Made by a program: the position numbers and the translations under genes. The notes below the pieces were generated by a model, which saw nothing but the letters and a program-made list of their open reading frames with translations, had not been told where the DNA came from and did not search any database. 64,000 bases of DNA from an uncultured Prevotellaceae bacterium (lineage in GTDB: Bacteria; Bacteroidota; Bacteroidia; Bacteroidales; Bacteroidaceae), in assembly GCA_902780635.1 (NCBI GenBank), contig CACZGH010000010.1, positions 62,001-126,000 of the forward strand, in the 5' to 3' direction. Shown one piece after another: positions 54,738 to 64,000 of the stretch; the first letter of the stretch is position 1; every line of letters begins with the position of its first letter.

Positions 54738-56690
54738 TTATTCTTCCTCACCCTCATCATCGCCAGCGTAAGCTGGGTTCTGGTCGCAGAGCGGATTACG
54801 TCTGCGTTCAACGGATGGGATAGGCATATCCATCTTCAGGTCGTTGTACTCATAGTCACGGTTGGTCCAAGGCACATCTTTCAAGTTTTCGATGTTTTGC
54901 TTCGGATAATTGGTGGTTACGTGGTCGGCCATAAATCCAGACTTCTGCATGTCGGGACGCAGACACCACTCACAGTTGAACTCCTTACGGCGCTCTGTGT
55001 TGACTGCCACTTTCCACACATCCGATTTAAAGCCTTTCTCTTTAGCATACTTGGTATAGTAGGTCTGGGCATCCTCAACAACGGCACCATTGCTGCCGAA
55101 TGGGATGGGATATTCATCGCGATTCTTTAAGAACAAACCACCGTTATCTGTTGAGCCGTCGGTACGTCCTACCCAATTGGCGAATGAGTTGTAATAAGGC
55201 ATATACTTTTGAGTGAGCTCATCCTCCTTGCCATCCTCCAGTTTGCCAAAAGCGCGGTTGCGCAGGATGTTGATCTGATTCCAGCCCTCAGCATCGTTGC
55301 CAAGACGGAAGCAGCACTCAGCATAGTCGAGCATCACGTTGGGAAGACGTTTCCAGTAGATAGGTGTAGGACTCCAGTGACCATCGCCCCATGCCTTGTA
55401 GTCGGCCGAGGCAGTACGCCACATCTTAGAACTCCAGATAGCGGGAGCCCACTCACCGTTGTTGAAGTGGAACTGCTTAGTGGCTGTACCAGCGCCACCC
55501 TTGCCGAGTACCTCCTGAAGATATGGATTCACTCCATAGATAGCAGGCTCATACCATCCCTCATATTTAGGATCGTAAGCAGGATCGTTAGGATTGATCT
55601 GAGGCACGGCACCCGTGTAACAAGAACCTACACGACGCTTGTCACCTTTCTCATAGCAAGAATACCACTCCCATGAGAGATAGAGCGACCCCCATCCACC
55701 ATTCTCTGGACATGCAGTATACCATTTGAGCATCAGCTTTGACGTGATATCACCCCACTGTCCCCAGTTGGTGCCTTCGTCGAGTTGCTCCACCCAGATG
55801 GCCTCTGGCCCCCATGCAGAAGCTGGATCCCACAGTGTGGTGAACGATTCGTTGAGTTTGTATGTGCCACTGTCAAGAACTTTTTTGAAGCACTCAGCAG
55901 CCTGCTGATAGAGCTGACGAGCCTGAGCCTCATCTGTTTGCTGTCCGTTGGCGCCATCGGTGAGACGATAAGCTTTCCACATGTAGCAGTCGCCTAAGTA
56001 AGTGAGAGCCATACCCTTAGTGGCACGACCATACTGGAGGTCCATAGGTGTCCAGTCGAGCAGATCGGCAGCAGCCTTGAAGTCTTCAATGATGAAGTCC
56101 CACATCTCTGTATAAGTAGCAGCACGAGCTTTCTCTGGAGTGTTGGAGTAATTCTCACCTGTAGCCAGCATAGGCACACGTCCGAATGTAGTGGCGAGCC
56201 AGTGGTAGAAGAAAGCACGCAATGCACGTGCCTCGCCCTCGAGTTTTTGTTTGACCTTTGGTGTCACTTTTTCAGCAGCATTCAAACCATCGAGATAGTC
56301 GTTGGCACGGCAGATACCTGCATAAACATGTCGCCACCCAGCCAGCAGCTCGGTGCTACCAGCATTCCAAGCCTGAACGTTCCAGTTTTTATCCCAACCG
56401 GTGGCTTGTGTATCAATGGTGGGGTGGCAACCTGTAAAGAGGTTGGGTTTGAAGCCCCAGTCACCGTCATAAAGGTCGTTGTTACCAGCATCTTTGGCAT
56501 CATTGGGGAACATCATATCGTAGACACCATTCAAGCCTTTCTTAGCATTTGCGTCATTCTCAAACATCGCATCACTGGCGATGACATCATACTGATCGAC
56601 ATTCAGGAACTCGTCATTGTCGCAAGAGGTGAGCCCAACGGTCATCACACCGCACAAAGCCGTCCCGAAAATGAAATATTTTGTCTTCAT
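54738..56690 (-). CDS. SusD/RagB-family nutrient-binding lipoprotein
   Basis: A 650-residue outer-membrane surface lipoprotein; start at MKTKYFIFGTALCGVMTVGLTSC (Cys23 lipidated); an upstream Met 13 codons earlier is less natural. The mature start (DNDEFLNVDQYDVIASDAMFEN) and TPR-like SusD fold with GEARALRAFFYHWLATTFGRVPM near 166-188 are typical; the C-terminal RagB part (NTERRKEFNCEWCLRPDMQKSG, DVPWTNRDYEYNDLKMDMPIPSVERRRNPLCDQNPAYAG) closes the lid over the SusC channel. It captures oligosaccharides or other polymers and hands them to SusC, encoded 46 bp upstream. The substrate is not evident because no degradative enzyme lies in the visible part of the locus. Confidence 0.95.
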   Translation of the reverse strand: MKTKYFIFGTALCGVMTVGLTSCDNDEFLNVDQYDVIASDAMFENDANAKKGLNGVYDMMFPNDAKDAGNNDLYDGDWGFKPNLFTGCHPTIDTQATGWDKNWNVQAWNAGSTELLAGWRHVYAGICRANDYLDGLNAAEKVTPKVKQKLEGEARALRAFFYHWLATTFGRVPMLATGENYSNTPEKARAATYTEMWDFIIEDFKAAADLLDWTPMDLQYGRATKGMALTYLGDCYMWKAYRLTDGANGQQTDEAQARQLYQQAAECFKKVLDSGTYKLNESFTTLWDPASAWGPEAIWVEQLDEGTNWGQWGDITSKLMLKWYTACPENGGWGSLYLSWEWYSCYEKGDKRRVGSCYTGAVPQINPNDPAYDPKYEGWYEPAIYGVNPYLQEVLGKGGAGTATKQFHFNNGEWAPAIWSSKMWRTASADYKAWGDGHWSPTPIYWKRLPNVMLDYAECCFRLGNDAEGWNQINILRNRAFGKLEDGKEDELTQKYMPYYNSFANWVGRTDGSTDNGGLFLKNRDEYPIPFGSNGAVVEDAQTYYTKYAKEKGFKSDVWKVAVNTERRKEFNCEWCLRPDMQKSGFMADHVTTNYPKQNIENLKDVPWTNRDYEYNDLKMDMPIPSVERRRNPLCDQNPAYAGDDEGEEE

Positions 56691-56736
56691 ATCATTTACT
56701 TTTTTAATTATATTTTTATGTATCATCAACAGAGGG

Positions 56737-59700
56737 TTAGAATGTTATGTTCAAACCAGCCATGAAAGTGCGTGGCAATGGATAACGGCCAGTGTCGAGA
56801 CCAGAATAGAGTACAGAGCCACTACCGCACTCAGGATCGCCATACTTGTTGTATCCAGAGATGGTGAGCAGATTGTTCACACCCACATAGACACGTGCTT
56901 TCTCTACAGACAGTTTGTTACAGAACATTCTCGGCAAGTTGTACCCCACCTGGATGTTGCTGATGCGCAGGAAGTCTCCATTCTTCACCCAAAGGTCGCT
57001 TACACGAGTGTTACGGTTAGGATCGAGGATGGTGAGACGTGGCAGAGACCCACTTCCATCGCGGAAAGCAGCGCTATAAGCATCTTTCAATATATTAGGC
57101 ACTGTCTGGTCATCGAGCTGAGTCATGCTGCTCAGTTTCATGGCCGAATAAGACAGGATGTCCTGACCCAGAACGCCATACATATAGAGGTTGAAGTCCC
57201 AGTCTTTATAAGTAGCGCCAAAGTTGATACCATAATTCAGTTTAGGCAGACCATTGCCAAGGATTTTGCGGTCTTTGCTGTCGATGACCCCATTGTTATC
57301 GAGGTCTTTAAACTTCACGTCGCCGACAGCCAATGGGTGGTCTTGGTCAACCTTCGATAGTTCATCAGATTTGATACGGTTCTTATAGTCAGCCAAGTCT
57401 GCTTCATCTTTGATGATACCATCGAAAACGTATCCATAGAATGAGCCCACAGCCTCACCTTCCATACAGATGGAGTGGTCGGCCCAGTGTCCATTACCAT
57501 CGACAGCACCAACCTGTGAGCCGTCGTATGCGCCAGCACCATTGTTATCAGAAGCGGTGTGATAGACAGGAGCACCCATCTTCTTCACCTTATTGGAGAT
57601 AGTAGAGCCAGTGAGACGCACATTGAAGCCGAAGTCTTTATTCACCTGTTTGTGGTAACCCACAGCGAACTCGAATCCTTTGTTCTGAATCTCACCATAG
57701 TTGGTGTAGACAGAAGTGAAACCTGCAGAAGGACGAATCTGCTGCACGAGGAGCAGGTCTTTCGTGGTCTTGATGAAGTAGTCGAGAGTGATGTCCCAGT
57801 CTCTCAGGAAAGCAAAGTCGATACCGAAGTTGGTCATCTCGGTGGTCTCCCATTTCAAGTTGGTGTCGACCAGTGGTGCGAACCATCCGGTCTCACGTTT
57901 ACGGTTGCCCCAGTATCCAGATGTGCGTCCATCGGCATAGGGATAGAACGCGTATGCAGCGTCGCCGCTCAGAGCAGCCACACCCTTACCTGCGATGCCA
58001 CCAGCATTACCGGTCTGTCCCCAACCGATACGAAGTTTCAGGTTGTCGACAAAGTTGTTGTCTTTTAGGAACGGTTCTTCTGAGATGCGCCATGCACCAG
58101 CCACTGATGGGAAAGTACCCCAGCGGTTGCCTGCACCGAAGTTAGAGCTACCGTCGCGACGTATTGTACCTGTGAGTATATAGCGGTCCATCAAGCTGTA
58201 AGAAGCACGTGCGAAATAAGAGATGGTGTGTGTATCGGCATTATAAGCACCATTGACGTTCTTTGAGTTAGGATCTTCAGTGAGAGCGAAATTTCTGTTC
58301 ATAATTGAAGGGAATGCACGTGCACTACCTCCGAGCCATTGTCCCCAAGACTTGCCCACCTCGTTACCGACCATCAGGGTCAAGTTGTGGATGTCGTAGT
58401 TCAGATTGTAAGTGAGATAAGTCTGAATGCCCAAGCTGTATCCGTGGCTGTTGTTCAGCGAGAAGCTATAGGTCTGATCGGCCTGCAGTGGAATCTCAGT
58501 GAGCACACCATTGATATAATTGTAACGGCTGCGTCCGCCGGTATAGTCAGAACTGTTGTTGCCCCAATATGTATACGTGCCCTGGCTCTTGATGTCGACT
58601 TTGTGGTGATCGGTGTCGAGCAAGAATACGTCGATGTAGGCTGTGGTCTGAATACGGTCGAATCCATTACGGCTACGGTCGCCGTTCTCCATCTGAGAAG
58701 CGTAGGGGTTGGAACCGATGTTGGTGTTGCCTTCCCATCCATTAGGAGTCATCTGATAACCTGTTCCGTATGATCCATCAGGGTTTTTGAGGTTGACGTT
58801 GATCAAGCCGTTATTGGGCAAATTAGCACTGTTGTTAATATCATTCTCGTAGATATAGTCAAGAGTCGGTGACATAGAAGCGAAGTCGCGGAGTGAAGAC
58901 ATGTTTTGGTTGTTACCCAGAGCCATGTTAGAACCTTTGCTTTCACTGTGGGTGTAGTTGATATCACCACCTATCTCCAAATACTTGTTGATCTTGGAGG
59001 TCACGTTGGCACGAGTGGTGAAACGCTTGTAATTGGAATTGACAACAATACCATTGACATCGGTGTAACCAAACGAGAGGTTGTATCTTGTCTTCTCGTT
59101 GCCACCATGCAGCGAAGCACCATATTGCTGACGGAGGGCAGCACGTGTCATCTCTTTTTGCCAGTCGATTGCATTGCGTTTGCCATCAAACTTTGGATCC
59201 CATACTTGGTTGATAAGCATGTCGCCTTGGTTGGTAATCTTTGCCTCGCGCAGGGCTTTGGCGAAGGTGTTGATGTCAAGCACATCGAGGGTATAAGGCA
59301 ATGTCTGCAATCCATAGTCGGCAGTCAGTGTGATGTTGGTCTTGCCCTTCGTACCATGCTTGGTGGTGATCATGATGACACCATTTGCACCAGCCGAACC
59401 GTAGATAGCTGTTGCGGAAGCATCTTTCAGGATCTCGATACGCTCAATATCAGAAGGATTGACGAAGTCGGCGCTATTGCCTACCTGCACACCGTCGACC
59501 ACGTAGAGAGGAGAGGCATCACCGTTGATGGTACCCACACCACGTATGCGGATAGCAGCCTTACCGTCAGGAGAACCATCCTGCTGTGCCACCATCACAC
59601 CGGCTGCGGCACCCTGCAGAGCCTGACCGATATTCTGTGGAACGCGCTTCATGACGGCATTCTGGTCGACTGTGGCTACAGAGCCAGAGATGTCGCTCTT

Positions 59701-60051
59701 TTTCATGGTACCGTAACCGATGACGACGACATCATTGAGAGTTGCATTGTCTTCCACGAGTGTGATTTGGATGTTGCTTCTTCCAGCGACGTTCACCTTT
59801 TGGGTGACATATCCCACGTAGGATACACTAAGAGTAGCGTTGGAAGCGGCCTGAATGTTGAAATTACCGTCGAGATCGGTAATGGCTCCAGCATTGGTGC
59901 CTTCCACTTTGACTGTGGCTCCCACGATGGGTTCGCCATTCTGATCATTCACAATACCTTTGACAAGGCTCTGAGCCATCGCCCCCATAGGGAGCAAACA
60001 GAGCAGAAACAATAAAGCCAATGGCTTTTGTAGTGATTTAGTTATTAACAT
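56737..60051 (-). CDS. SusC/RagA-family TonB-dependent transporter
   Basis: A 1104-residue outer-membrane importer. Signal peptide (LALLFLLCLLPMGAMAQS); a carboxypeptidase-D-like regulatory domain follows at about 29-105 (VKGIVNDQNGEPIVGATVKVEG, VSYVGYVTQKVNVAG). The plug domain starts near DVVVIGYGTMKKSDISGSVATV, with the SusC signature LYVVDGVQVGN and IEILKDASATAIYGSAGANGVIMITTKHG. The rest is the 22-strand barrel ending in LPRTFMAGLNITF, with the C-terminal Phe needed for assembly. Full length. Together with SusD it forms a lidded uptake complex powered by TonB. The divergent hybrid sensor at 60442 is the likely regulator. Confidence 0.96.
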   Translation of the reverse strand: MLITKSLQKPLALLFLLCLLPMGAMAQSLVKGIVNDQNGEPIVGATVKVEGTNAGAITDLDGNFNIQAASNATLSVSYVGYVTQKVNVAGRSNIQITLVEDNATLNDVVVIGYGTMKKSDISGSVATVDQNAVMKRVPQNIGQALQGAAAGVMVAQQDGSPDGKAAIRIRGVGTINGDASPLYVVDGVQVGNSADFVNPSDIERIEILKDASATAIYGSAGANGVIMITTKHGTKGKTNITLTADYGLQTLPYTLDVLDINTFAKALREAKITNQGDMLINQVWDPKFDGKRNAIDWQKEMTRAALRQQYGASLHGGNEKTRYNLSFGYTDVNGIVVNSNYKRFTTRANVTSKINKYLEIGGDINYTHSESKGSNMALGNNQNMSSLRDFASMSPTLDYIYENDINNSANLPNNGLINVNLKNPDGSYGTGYQMTPNGWEGNTNIGSNPYASQMENGDRSRNGFDRIQTTAYIDVFLLDTDHHKVDIKSQGTYTYWGNNSSDYTGGRSRYNYINGVLTEIPLQADQTYSFSLNNSHGYSLGIQTYLTYNLNYDIHNLTLMVGNEVGKSWGQWLGGSARAFPSIMNRNFALTEDPNSKNVNGAYNADTHTISYFARASYSLMDRYILTGTIRRDGSSNFGAGNRWGTFPSVAGAWRISEEPFLKDNNFVDNLKLRIGWGQTGNAGGIAGKGVAALSGDAAYAFYPYADGRTSGYWGNRKRETGWFAPLVDTNLKWETTEMTNFGIDFAFLRDWDITLDYFIKTTKDLLLVQQIRPSAGFTSVYTNYGEIQNKGFEFAVGYHKQVNKDFGFNVRLTGSTISNKVKKMGAPVYHTASDNNGAGAYDGSQVGAVDGNGHWADHSICMEGEAVGSFYGYVFDGIIKDEADLADYKNRIKSDELSKVDQDHPLAVGDVKFKDLDNNGVIDSKDRKILGNGLPKLNYGINFGATYKDWDFNLYMYGVLGQDILSYSAMKLSSMTQLDDQTVPNILKDAYSAAFRDGSGSLPRLTILDPNRNTRVSDLWVKNGDFLRISNIQVGYNLPRMFCNKLSVEKARVYVGVNNLLTISGYNKYGDPECGSGSVLYSGLDTGRYPLPRTFMAGLNITF

Positions 60052-60331
60052 AAATTTGAATATAAAGGTTGAATAATTATACTGCTGAAACTACGTAAAA
60101 AGTTGTTAAATATATATATGGTTTTCATGAATTTTTATGATGTCATGTGGCTTGCACAGATTAAATGCGAAGCAAAATAAGACAAAATGTTTCATATTAA
60201 TTTTATAAAATGTAACATGGTGTTTTTTTCGCGTGTCATCCTGTAACATTTTTGCTAAAATGAGACCAATAGAAAAAGAAAAGCAACGAATAGAATCAAT
60301 CTTGTGTGATCGCCATCCCATGAAATGGTGT

Positions 60332-60346
60332 AAAAAAAAAAAAAAA
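60332..60346 (+). repeat. A15 homopolymer tract
   Basis: Fifteen adenines in a row, ending 5 bp upstream of the regulator's TTTG box. Tracts of this length slip readily in replication, and A-tracts at this spot bend DNA like an UP element. Confidence 0.95.
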
Positions 60347-60351
60347 GAAAA

Positions 60352-60383
60352 TTTGGAAAAATGATTTTCAATGTTTATCTTTG
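60352..60383 (+). promoter_or_regulatory. promoter of the hybrid two-component regulator
   Basis: TTTG (60352-60355), a 20-bp spacer, TATCTTTG (60376-60383); full consensus, 58 bp before the ATG. Confidence 0.82.
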
Positions 60384-60441
60384 CCGTCGAAATTGTCCGG
60401 TGCATCATTCGTGCCATTCAATAACTAAATATAAGAACGAC

Positions 60442-63400
60442 ATGAAAAACATCCGTCTGCTGATCAAATGTCTGATTCTTGCAGGTTGTACCCTGTTGGC
60501 ATGCCCTTCCTTGCTGGCCGACAGCGGTCATCTATATCGTTCAGATAAACTTCCCAGCAGTCTTGTGAACTGTTCACGTCAAGACCAGTATGGCTACATC
60601 TGGGTAGCCACCGACTATGGTCTGAGCCGTTTTGACGGCTATCGTTTTATCAACTATTTTCATGACCGTAATGACAGCACCTCTTTAGAGGACAACATCA
60701 TCTGCTCCCTGTGTGTGGACAGCAAGGGCCGTCTGTGGATAGGCAGTTCGAAAGGTATCATGAGATATGACTATCCATCGGGGCATTTCATCCGTTATCA
60801 TTTCCTTGACGCACGAAGTATCAAGCCTCGTGTCTATTCTATCATCGAGACCCAGTCAGGCGACATCTTGGCTGGCACTGTGGGATACGGTCTTTTCAAA
60901 GTGAACGAAGGTGCCACCACCCTGACACTTCAACAAGATTGCTCCAGTCGCAATGCCGACATGTACTGCCGTGAGTTGTTTGAAGATGTAAATGGTGCTC
61001 TTTGGCGTTTGGATCACACAGAGACCTTCACCCGTTACAGTCAGTCAAGCGGCAAAACCATCATCAAAGACTACCATTCACCCTGTGGACCTCCCGTGAA
61101 ATTTTTGCCTTATGACAAAAACCGTATGCTTATCGTCTGCAAAAAAGGCCTTCTGTTTTATGACTATCGCAGCAAACAAGTGACAGAAGCCGACTTTGGT
61201 ATGAAGGTGTACAACGGACCCGCCTTGGTGCAAAGTGCTGTGATCGATCATCAGGGCAACCTGTATATAGGCACCGCCGACAATGGTATCATGCGCGACT
61301 GGAATCGCAGTCTGCAATTGGTACAGTTGGGCAATGAGAACGCCGACGGTTTCAGTTTAGTGACCTCAACGGTGAACGACATCATGGAAGACCGCTCCCA
61401 CAATCTATGGATTTGCTGTTATAAGAAAGGTCTTTATTTGCTCAACCAGCGTCAGCCCTCCTTTTTCAACTGGAGTATCTCCGGCCAAGACTATTCCACC
61501 GGCTCCAGTGTATCGTCGATTGTCGCCGGCGATGATGGAAAGACCTGGTGTGCTGTACCCAACGACGGTCTATATACCTTCAACCGCTGGGGTGGCATCA
61601 ATGGCCATCCCTCCTCACCCACCGGCACCTCCTACATCTACCGCGACGGCCAGGATGCTTTCTGGGTGGCCACCAATCATGCGCTCTACCGCTACTATCC
61701 CACTACAGAGACCTCAGTGAAAGCCTTTGACGTGGAGGGCGGTGAAATCTATTGTATGACAGACGATGGTCTTGGACGCCTCTACCTCTCCGTCTATTCA
61801 AAAGGCCTTTATATATATAATAAGGAGAGTGGCAGCGTCACCGTTGTAGAAATGGACAAGGACTACCGCCGTGGCCATCTATGCAACGCCTGGATCCGCT
61901 CTTTGCTCTGCGACAGCCATGGAAAGGTATGGATTGGCACTGCCGCTGGTCTCAACTGTCTCGACCCTGACGCCATGGACTTTCAGGTTTATGGCAAGGA
62001 AGCTTTTCTCACCGACCACCAAGTCAACGCCCTTTGTGAGCAGAGTGACGGCAACGTGGTGATCGGTACTGAAGAAGGCCTGTATCTGTTTGACCGCCGT
62101 GCGAAGACGCTGAAACCCTATCCCCATTGTGAAAATCTCAACGACCTGCTCATCTGCGGCATTGTCTGCGACCCCCGTTCGCGCCTATGGATCAGCACGA
62201 CGAAAGGGCTGTGGCTGTACGACCCCCGCAAGCAGTCGCTTACCAACTATGTGAATGGCGACGGTCTGACCACCCATGAGTATGTTCAGGGCACTGTGCT
62301 TCACAAAGCCGATGGTCTGATCGCTTTTGGCACGAGCCATGGTCTGACCGCCTTCTATCCCGACCAAGTGACCACCCAATCACAGCCTTTGGGTGATGTT
62401 CACCTCACCAACCTGACCATCGAGGGCGAGTCGATGTTTTGCGATGGCAATACCATCCACATCCCCTATGATGACAACACTTTTACGCTTGAATTCTCAC
62501 TTCTCGACTACAAGAACGCCGACCACATTCAATTTCTATACAATGTGAACGGTAGTGGTTGGATTTCGACCGAAGACGGTGTGAACGCCATCACGTTCAA
62601 CAACCAAGAGCCTGGCACTTATAAGATAGAAGTACGAGCCGAGAGCAATGGCGCCCTGTCCGAGCACGTGAGTGTCTATACTGTCATTGTGGATCATCCG
62701 TGGTACAGCACACGCTGGGCCTATCTGGTCTATCTGCTCTTGCTGGCCTGTCTATGCTACGCCGTCTACCAATACCTCAGACGCCGCCGCCATCAGGAGA
62801 TGGAAGAAGAGAAGATGCGTTTCCTCATCAACGCCACCCACGACATCCGCTCCCCGCTTACCCTGATACTCGGCCCTTTGAAGAAGTTGAAAGAAGCCAT
62901 CAGTGACCAACGCTGTCAGACCTACATCGACACCATCGACCGCAACGCCCAGCGTCTGTTGCTCTTGGTGAACCAGATCCTCGACGAGCGCAAAATCGAC
63001 AAGGACCAGATGCGGCTGCACTGTCATGAGACCGACCTTGTGGCGTTTATCACTGGTATCAAGACCCTGTATCAGTTTAATGCCGACCAACGTGGCATCA
63101 CCTACACTTTCACGCATGAAGACCCAAAGTTGCTGGTGTGGATAGACCGTACCAACTTCGACAAAGTAGTGACCAATCTCCTGTCAAATGCCTTCAAATA
63201 CGTGCCCGACAACGGAGAAGTGAGAATCGAACTCACGAGGACCGACAAGGATGCAGTCATCAAAGTGACTGACAGTGGTGAGGGATTCAAAGACAGAGAC
63301 ACCAGTCACCTCTTCGAACGTTTTTACCAAGGTGTAAATGCCATGCATACCCATGTGATGGGCACTGGCATCGGTCTGAACCTCTGTCGTGCTATCGTCC

Positions 63401-64000
63401 ATCTACACCATGGCGAGATCAAAGCATACAACCGTAGTGACAGTATGTCAGGCGCTTGTGTTGAAGTACGTCTGCCATTAGGCTGCAACCATCTCAAGCC
63501 TGAGGAGATGGAGCAAGAGTCCCCCAAGGAAGAGAAACCCTCTATCGGCAGCCGTTCAAACCGCAACCTCCATGTGATGGTAGTGGACGATGACCGAGAA
63601 GTGGCCAACTACATCCACGACGAATTGGATCCATGGTATCATATAGACATTTTCCCCAATGGCAAGGAAGCCCTTTCTGCCCTGCTGAAAGGTCACTACG
63701 ACCTGGTGGTCTCCGATGTGATCATGCCCGAGATGGACGGTGTGACGCTGCTGAAAAAGATCAAAGGCAACCCTCAGACCAGTCATGTGCCTGTGATCCT
63801 TCTCACCTCCAAGGCTGATGTGAGTGACCGTATAGAAGGCCTTCGTGAAGGCGCCGACGCCTTTGTGGCCAAGCCCTTCAGCATGGAAGAGCTGCATGTG
63901 CAGATAGACAAGCTGATTGACAATCTGCGTCGTCTACGCGGCAAATTCAGTGGCGCGTTGAGCCAGAAAGAACTGCGTGAAGATGTGGAGGTGAAGAGCA
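60442..64000 (+). CDS. hybrid two-component system regulator (HTCS), cut by window end
   Basis: Partial: 1186 codons without a stop. It reads MKNIRLLIKCLILAGCTLLA (signal/membrane anchor), then repeats of the Reg_prop beta-propeller type (QYGYIWVATDYGLSRFDGYRF) over about 30-670, a Y_Y_Y domain, one membrane helix near 758-778, and a histidine kinase with H800 in NATHDIRSPLTLILGPL, N-box TNLLSNAF near 911-918 and G boxes (TDSGEGF, GTGIGLNLC). A receiver domain starts near 1044: acidic VVDDD (1047-1051), phospho-acceptor D1092 in SDVIMPEMDG, K1144 in AKPFS. The AraC-type DNA-binding domain expected next lies beyond the edge. It senses a periplasmic glycan fragment and should activate the divergent susC/susD. 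Confidence 0.95.
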   Translation, partial: MKNIRLLIKCLILAGCTLLACPSLLADSGHLYRSDKLPSSLVNCSRQDQYGYIWVATDYGLSRFDGYRFINYFHDRNDSTSLEDNIICSLCVDSKGRLWIGSSKGIMRYDYPSGHFIRYHFLDARSIKPRVYSIIETQSGDILAGTVGYGLFKVNEGATTLTLQQDCSSRNADMYCRELFEDVNGALWRLDHTETFTRYSQSSGKTIIKDYHSPCGPPVKFLPYDKNRMLIVCKKGLLFYDYRSKQVTEADFGMKVYNGPALVQSAVIDHQGNLYIGTADNGIMRDWNRSLQLVQLGNENADGFSLVTSTVNDIMEDRSHNLWICCYKKGLYLLNQRQPSFFNWSISGQDYSTGSSVSSIVAGDDGKTWCAVPNDGLYTFNRWGGINGHPSSPTGTSYIYRDGQDAFWVATNHALYRYYPTTETSVKAFDVEGGEIYCMTDDGLGRLYLSVYSKGLYIYNKESGSVTVVEMDKDYRRGHLCNAWIRSLLCDSHGKVWIGTAAGLNCLDPDAMDFQVYGKEAFLTDHQVNALCEQSDGNVVIGTEEGLYLFDRRAKTLKPYPHCENLNDLLICGIVCDPRSRLWISTTKGLWLYDPRKQSLTNYVNGDGLTTHEYVQGTVLHKADGLIAFGTSHGLTAFYPDQVTTQSQPLGDVHLTNLTIEGESMFCDGNTIHIPYDDNTFTLEFSLLDYKNADHIQFLYNVNGSGWISTEDGVNAITFNNQEPGTYKIEVRAESNGALSEHVSVYTVIVDHPWYSTRWAYLVYLLLLACLCYAVYQYLRRRRHQEMEEEKMRFLINATHDIRSPLTLILGPLKKLKEAISDQRCQTYIDTIDRNAQRLLLLVNQILDERKIDKDQMRLHCHETDLVAFITGIKTLYQFNADQRGITYTFTHEDPKLLVWIDRTNFDKVVTNLLSNAFKYVPDNGEVRIELTRTDKDAVIKVTDSGEGFKDRDTSHLFERFYQGVNAMHTHVMGTGIGLNLCRAIVHLHHGEIKAYNRSDSMSGACVEVRLPLGCNHLKPEEMEQESPKEEKPSIGSRSNRNLHVMVVDDDREVANYIHDELDPWYHIDIFPNGKEALSALLKGHYDLVVSDVIMPEMDGVTLLKKIKGNPQTSHVPVILLTSKADVSDRIEGLREGADAFVAKPFSMEELHVQIDKLIDNLRRLRGKFSGALSQKELREDVEVKS

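Larger units (their letters stand above)
60052..60441. other. 390-bp divergent regulatory region, SusC/HTCS
   Basis: No gene. Contains the regulator promoter (60352-60383), an A15 homopolymer (60332-60346) directly upstream of it, and a long AT-rich part that should hold the susC promoter and leader; no consensus TAnnTTTG is evident for susC, which would fit activator-dependent transcription. Confidence 0.6.

Noticed and set aside
58906-60015. A 369-codon plus-strand frame opposite susC
   Set aside because: Antisense shadow of the SusC N-terminal region; Val/His/Ile-rich text without any motif.
60106-60417. A 103-codon minus-strand frame in the SusC/HTCS gap
   Set aside because: It crosses the A15 tract (poly-Phe run) and the regulator promoter and resembles no protein.

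Overview
The window looks like a chromosomal segment of a Bacteroidales bacterium, most likely Prevotella/Segatella or a close relative. Signs are promoters of the Bacteroidetes form (TTTG, 19-21 bp, TAnnTTTG), an UpxY-type NusG paralogue at the head of a surface-polysaccharide locus, a SusC/SusD pair facing a hybrid two-component regulator, the type IX secretion translocon SprA, three C10 (streptopain-family) proteases with dockerin-like tails, and a fused FTCD enzyme in a histidine-utilisation operon. Everything is inferred from sequence features; no database was searched.

Layout. 1-9.1 kb (minus strand): the start of an exopolysaccharide or capsule locus, read UpxY > Wza-like export lipoprotein > Wzc-like tyrosine autokinase > NDP-hexose 2,3-dehydratase > Gfo/Idh/MocA reductase > DegT aminotransferase > ATP-grasp/HAD fusion, continuing past the left edge. 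Together the last four look like a route to a 2-deoxy-amino sugar that is then amidated. 9.1-14.6 kb (minus): PBP4-type DacB, a small PH-like membrane protein, a secreted unknown, and a two-domain GH106-like/GH28 pectinase. 14.7-15.3 kb: a PAP2 phosphatase. 15.4-22.0 kb (plus): a complete histidine-to-glutamate operon (ftcD-hutU-hutH-hutI) behind a strong promoter whose spacer is an inverted repeat.

22.1-30.4 kb (minus): sprA and ruvA overlapping by 4 bp. 30.4-37.5 kb (minus): GH127-type beta-L-arabinofuranosidase followed by two C10 proteases in tight tandem. 37.5-38.0 kb: non-coding, with a repeated palindrome. 38.0-43.7 kb (plus): small membrane protein + membrane-anchored CbxX-type AAA ATPase + FabK/nitronate-monooxygenase-like enzyme, then a third C10 protease. 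43.7-48.0 kb (minus): MATE pump, a 26-residue membrane miniprotein with its own terminator and repeated leader motifs, FKBP lipoprotein, glycyl-tRNA synthetase. 48.3-54.1 kb (plus): topoisomerase IV subunit A, DUF3316-like protein, S41 protease, tRNA-Leu(UAG), patatin-like phospholipase. 54.1-64.0 kb: a decayed SusD fragment, an intact SusD-SusC pair (minus) and a divergent hybrid sensor/regulator (plus) running off the right edge, which is the core of a polysaccharide utilisation locus.

Most noteworthy: the deoxyamino-sugar/ATP-grasp module, the miniprotein with a duplicated palindromic operator-like site and three leader repeats, the dockerin-tailed C10 proteases co-transcribed with an arabinofuranosidase, the SusD remnant beside its intact relative, and the A15 tract just upstream of the regulator's promoter.
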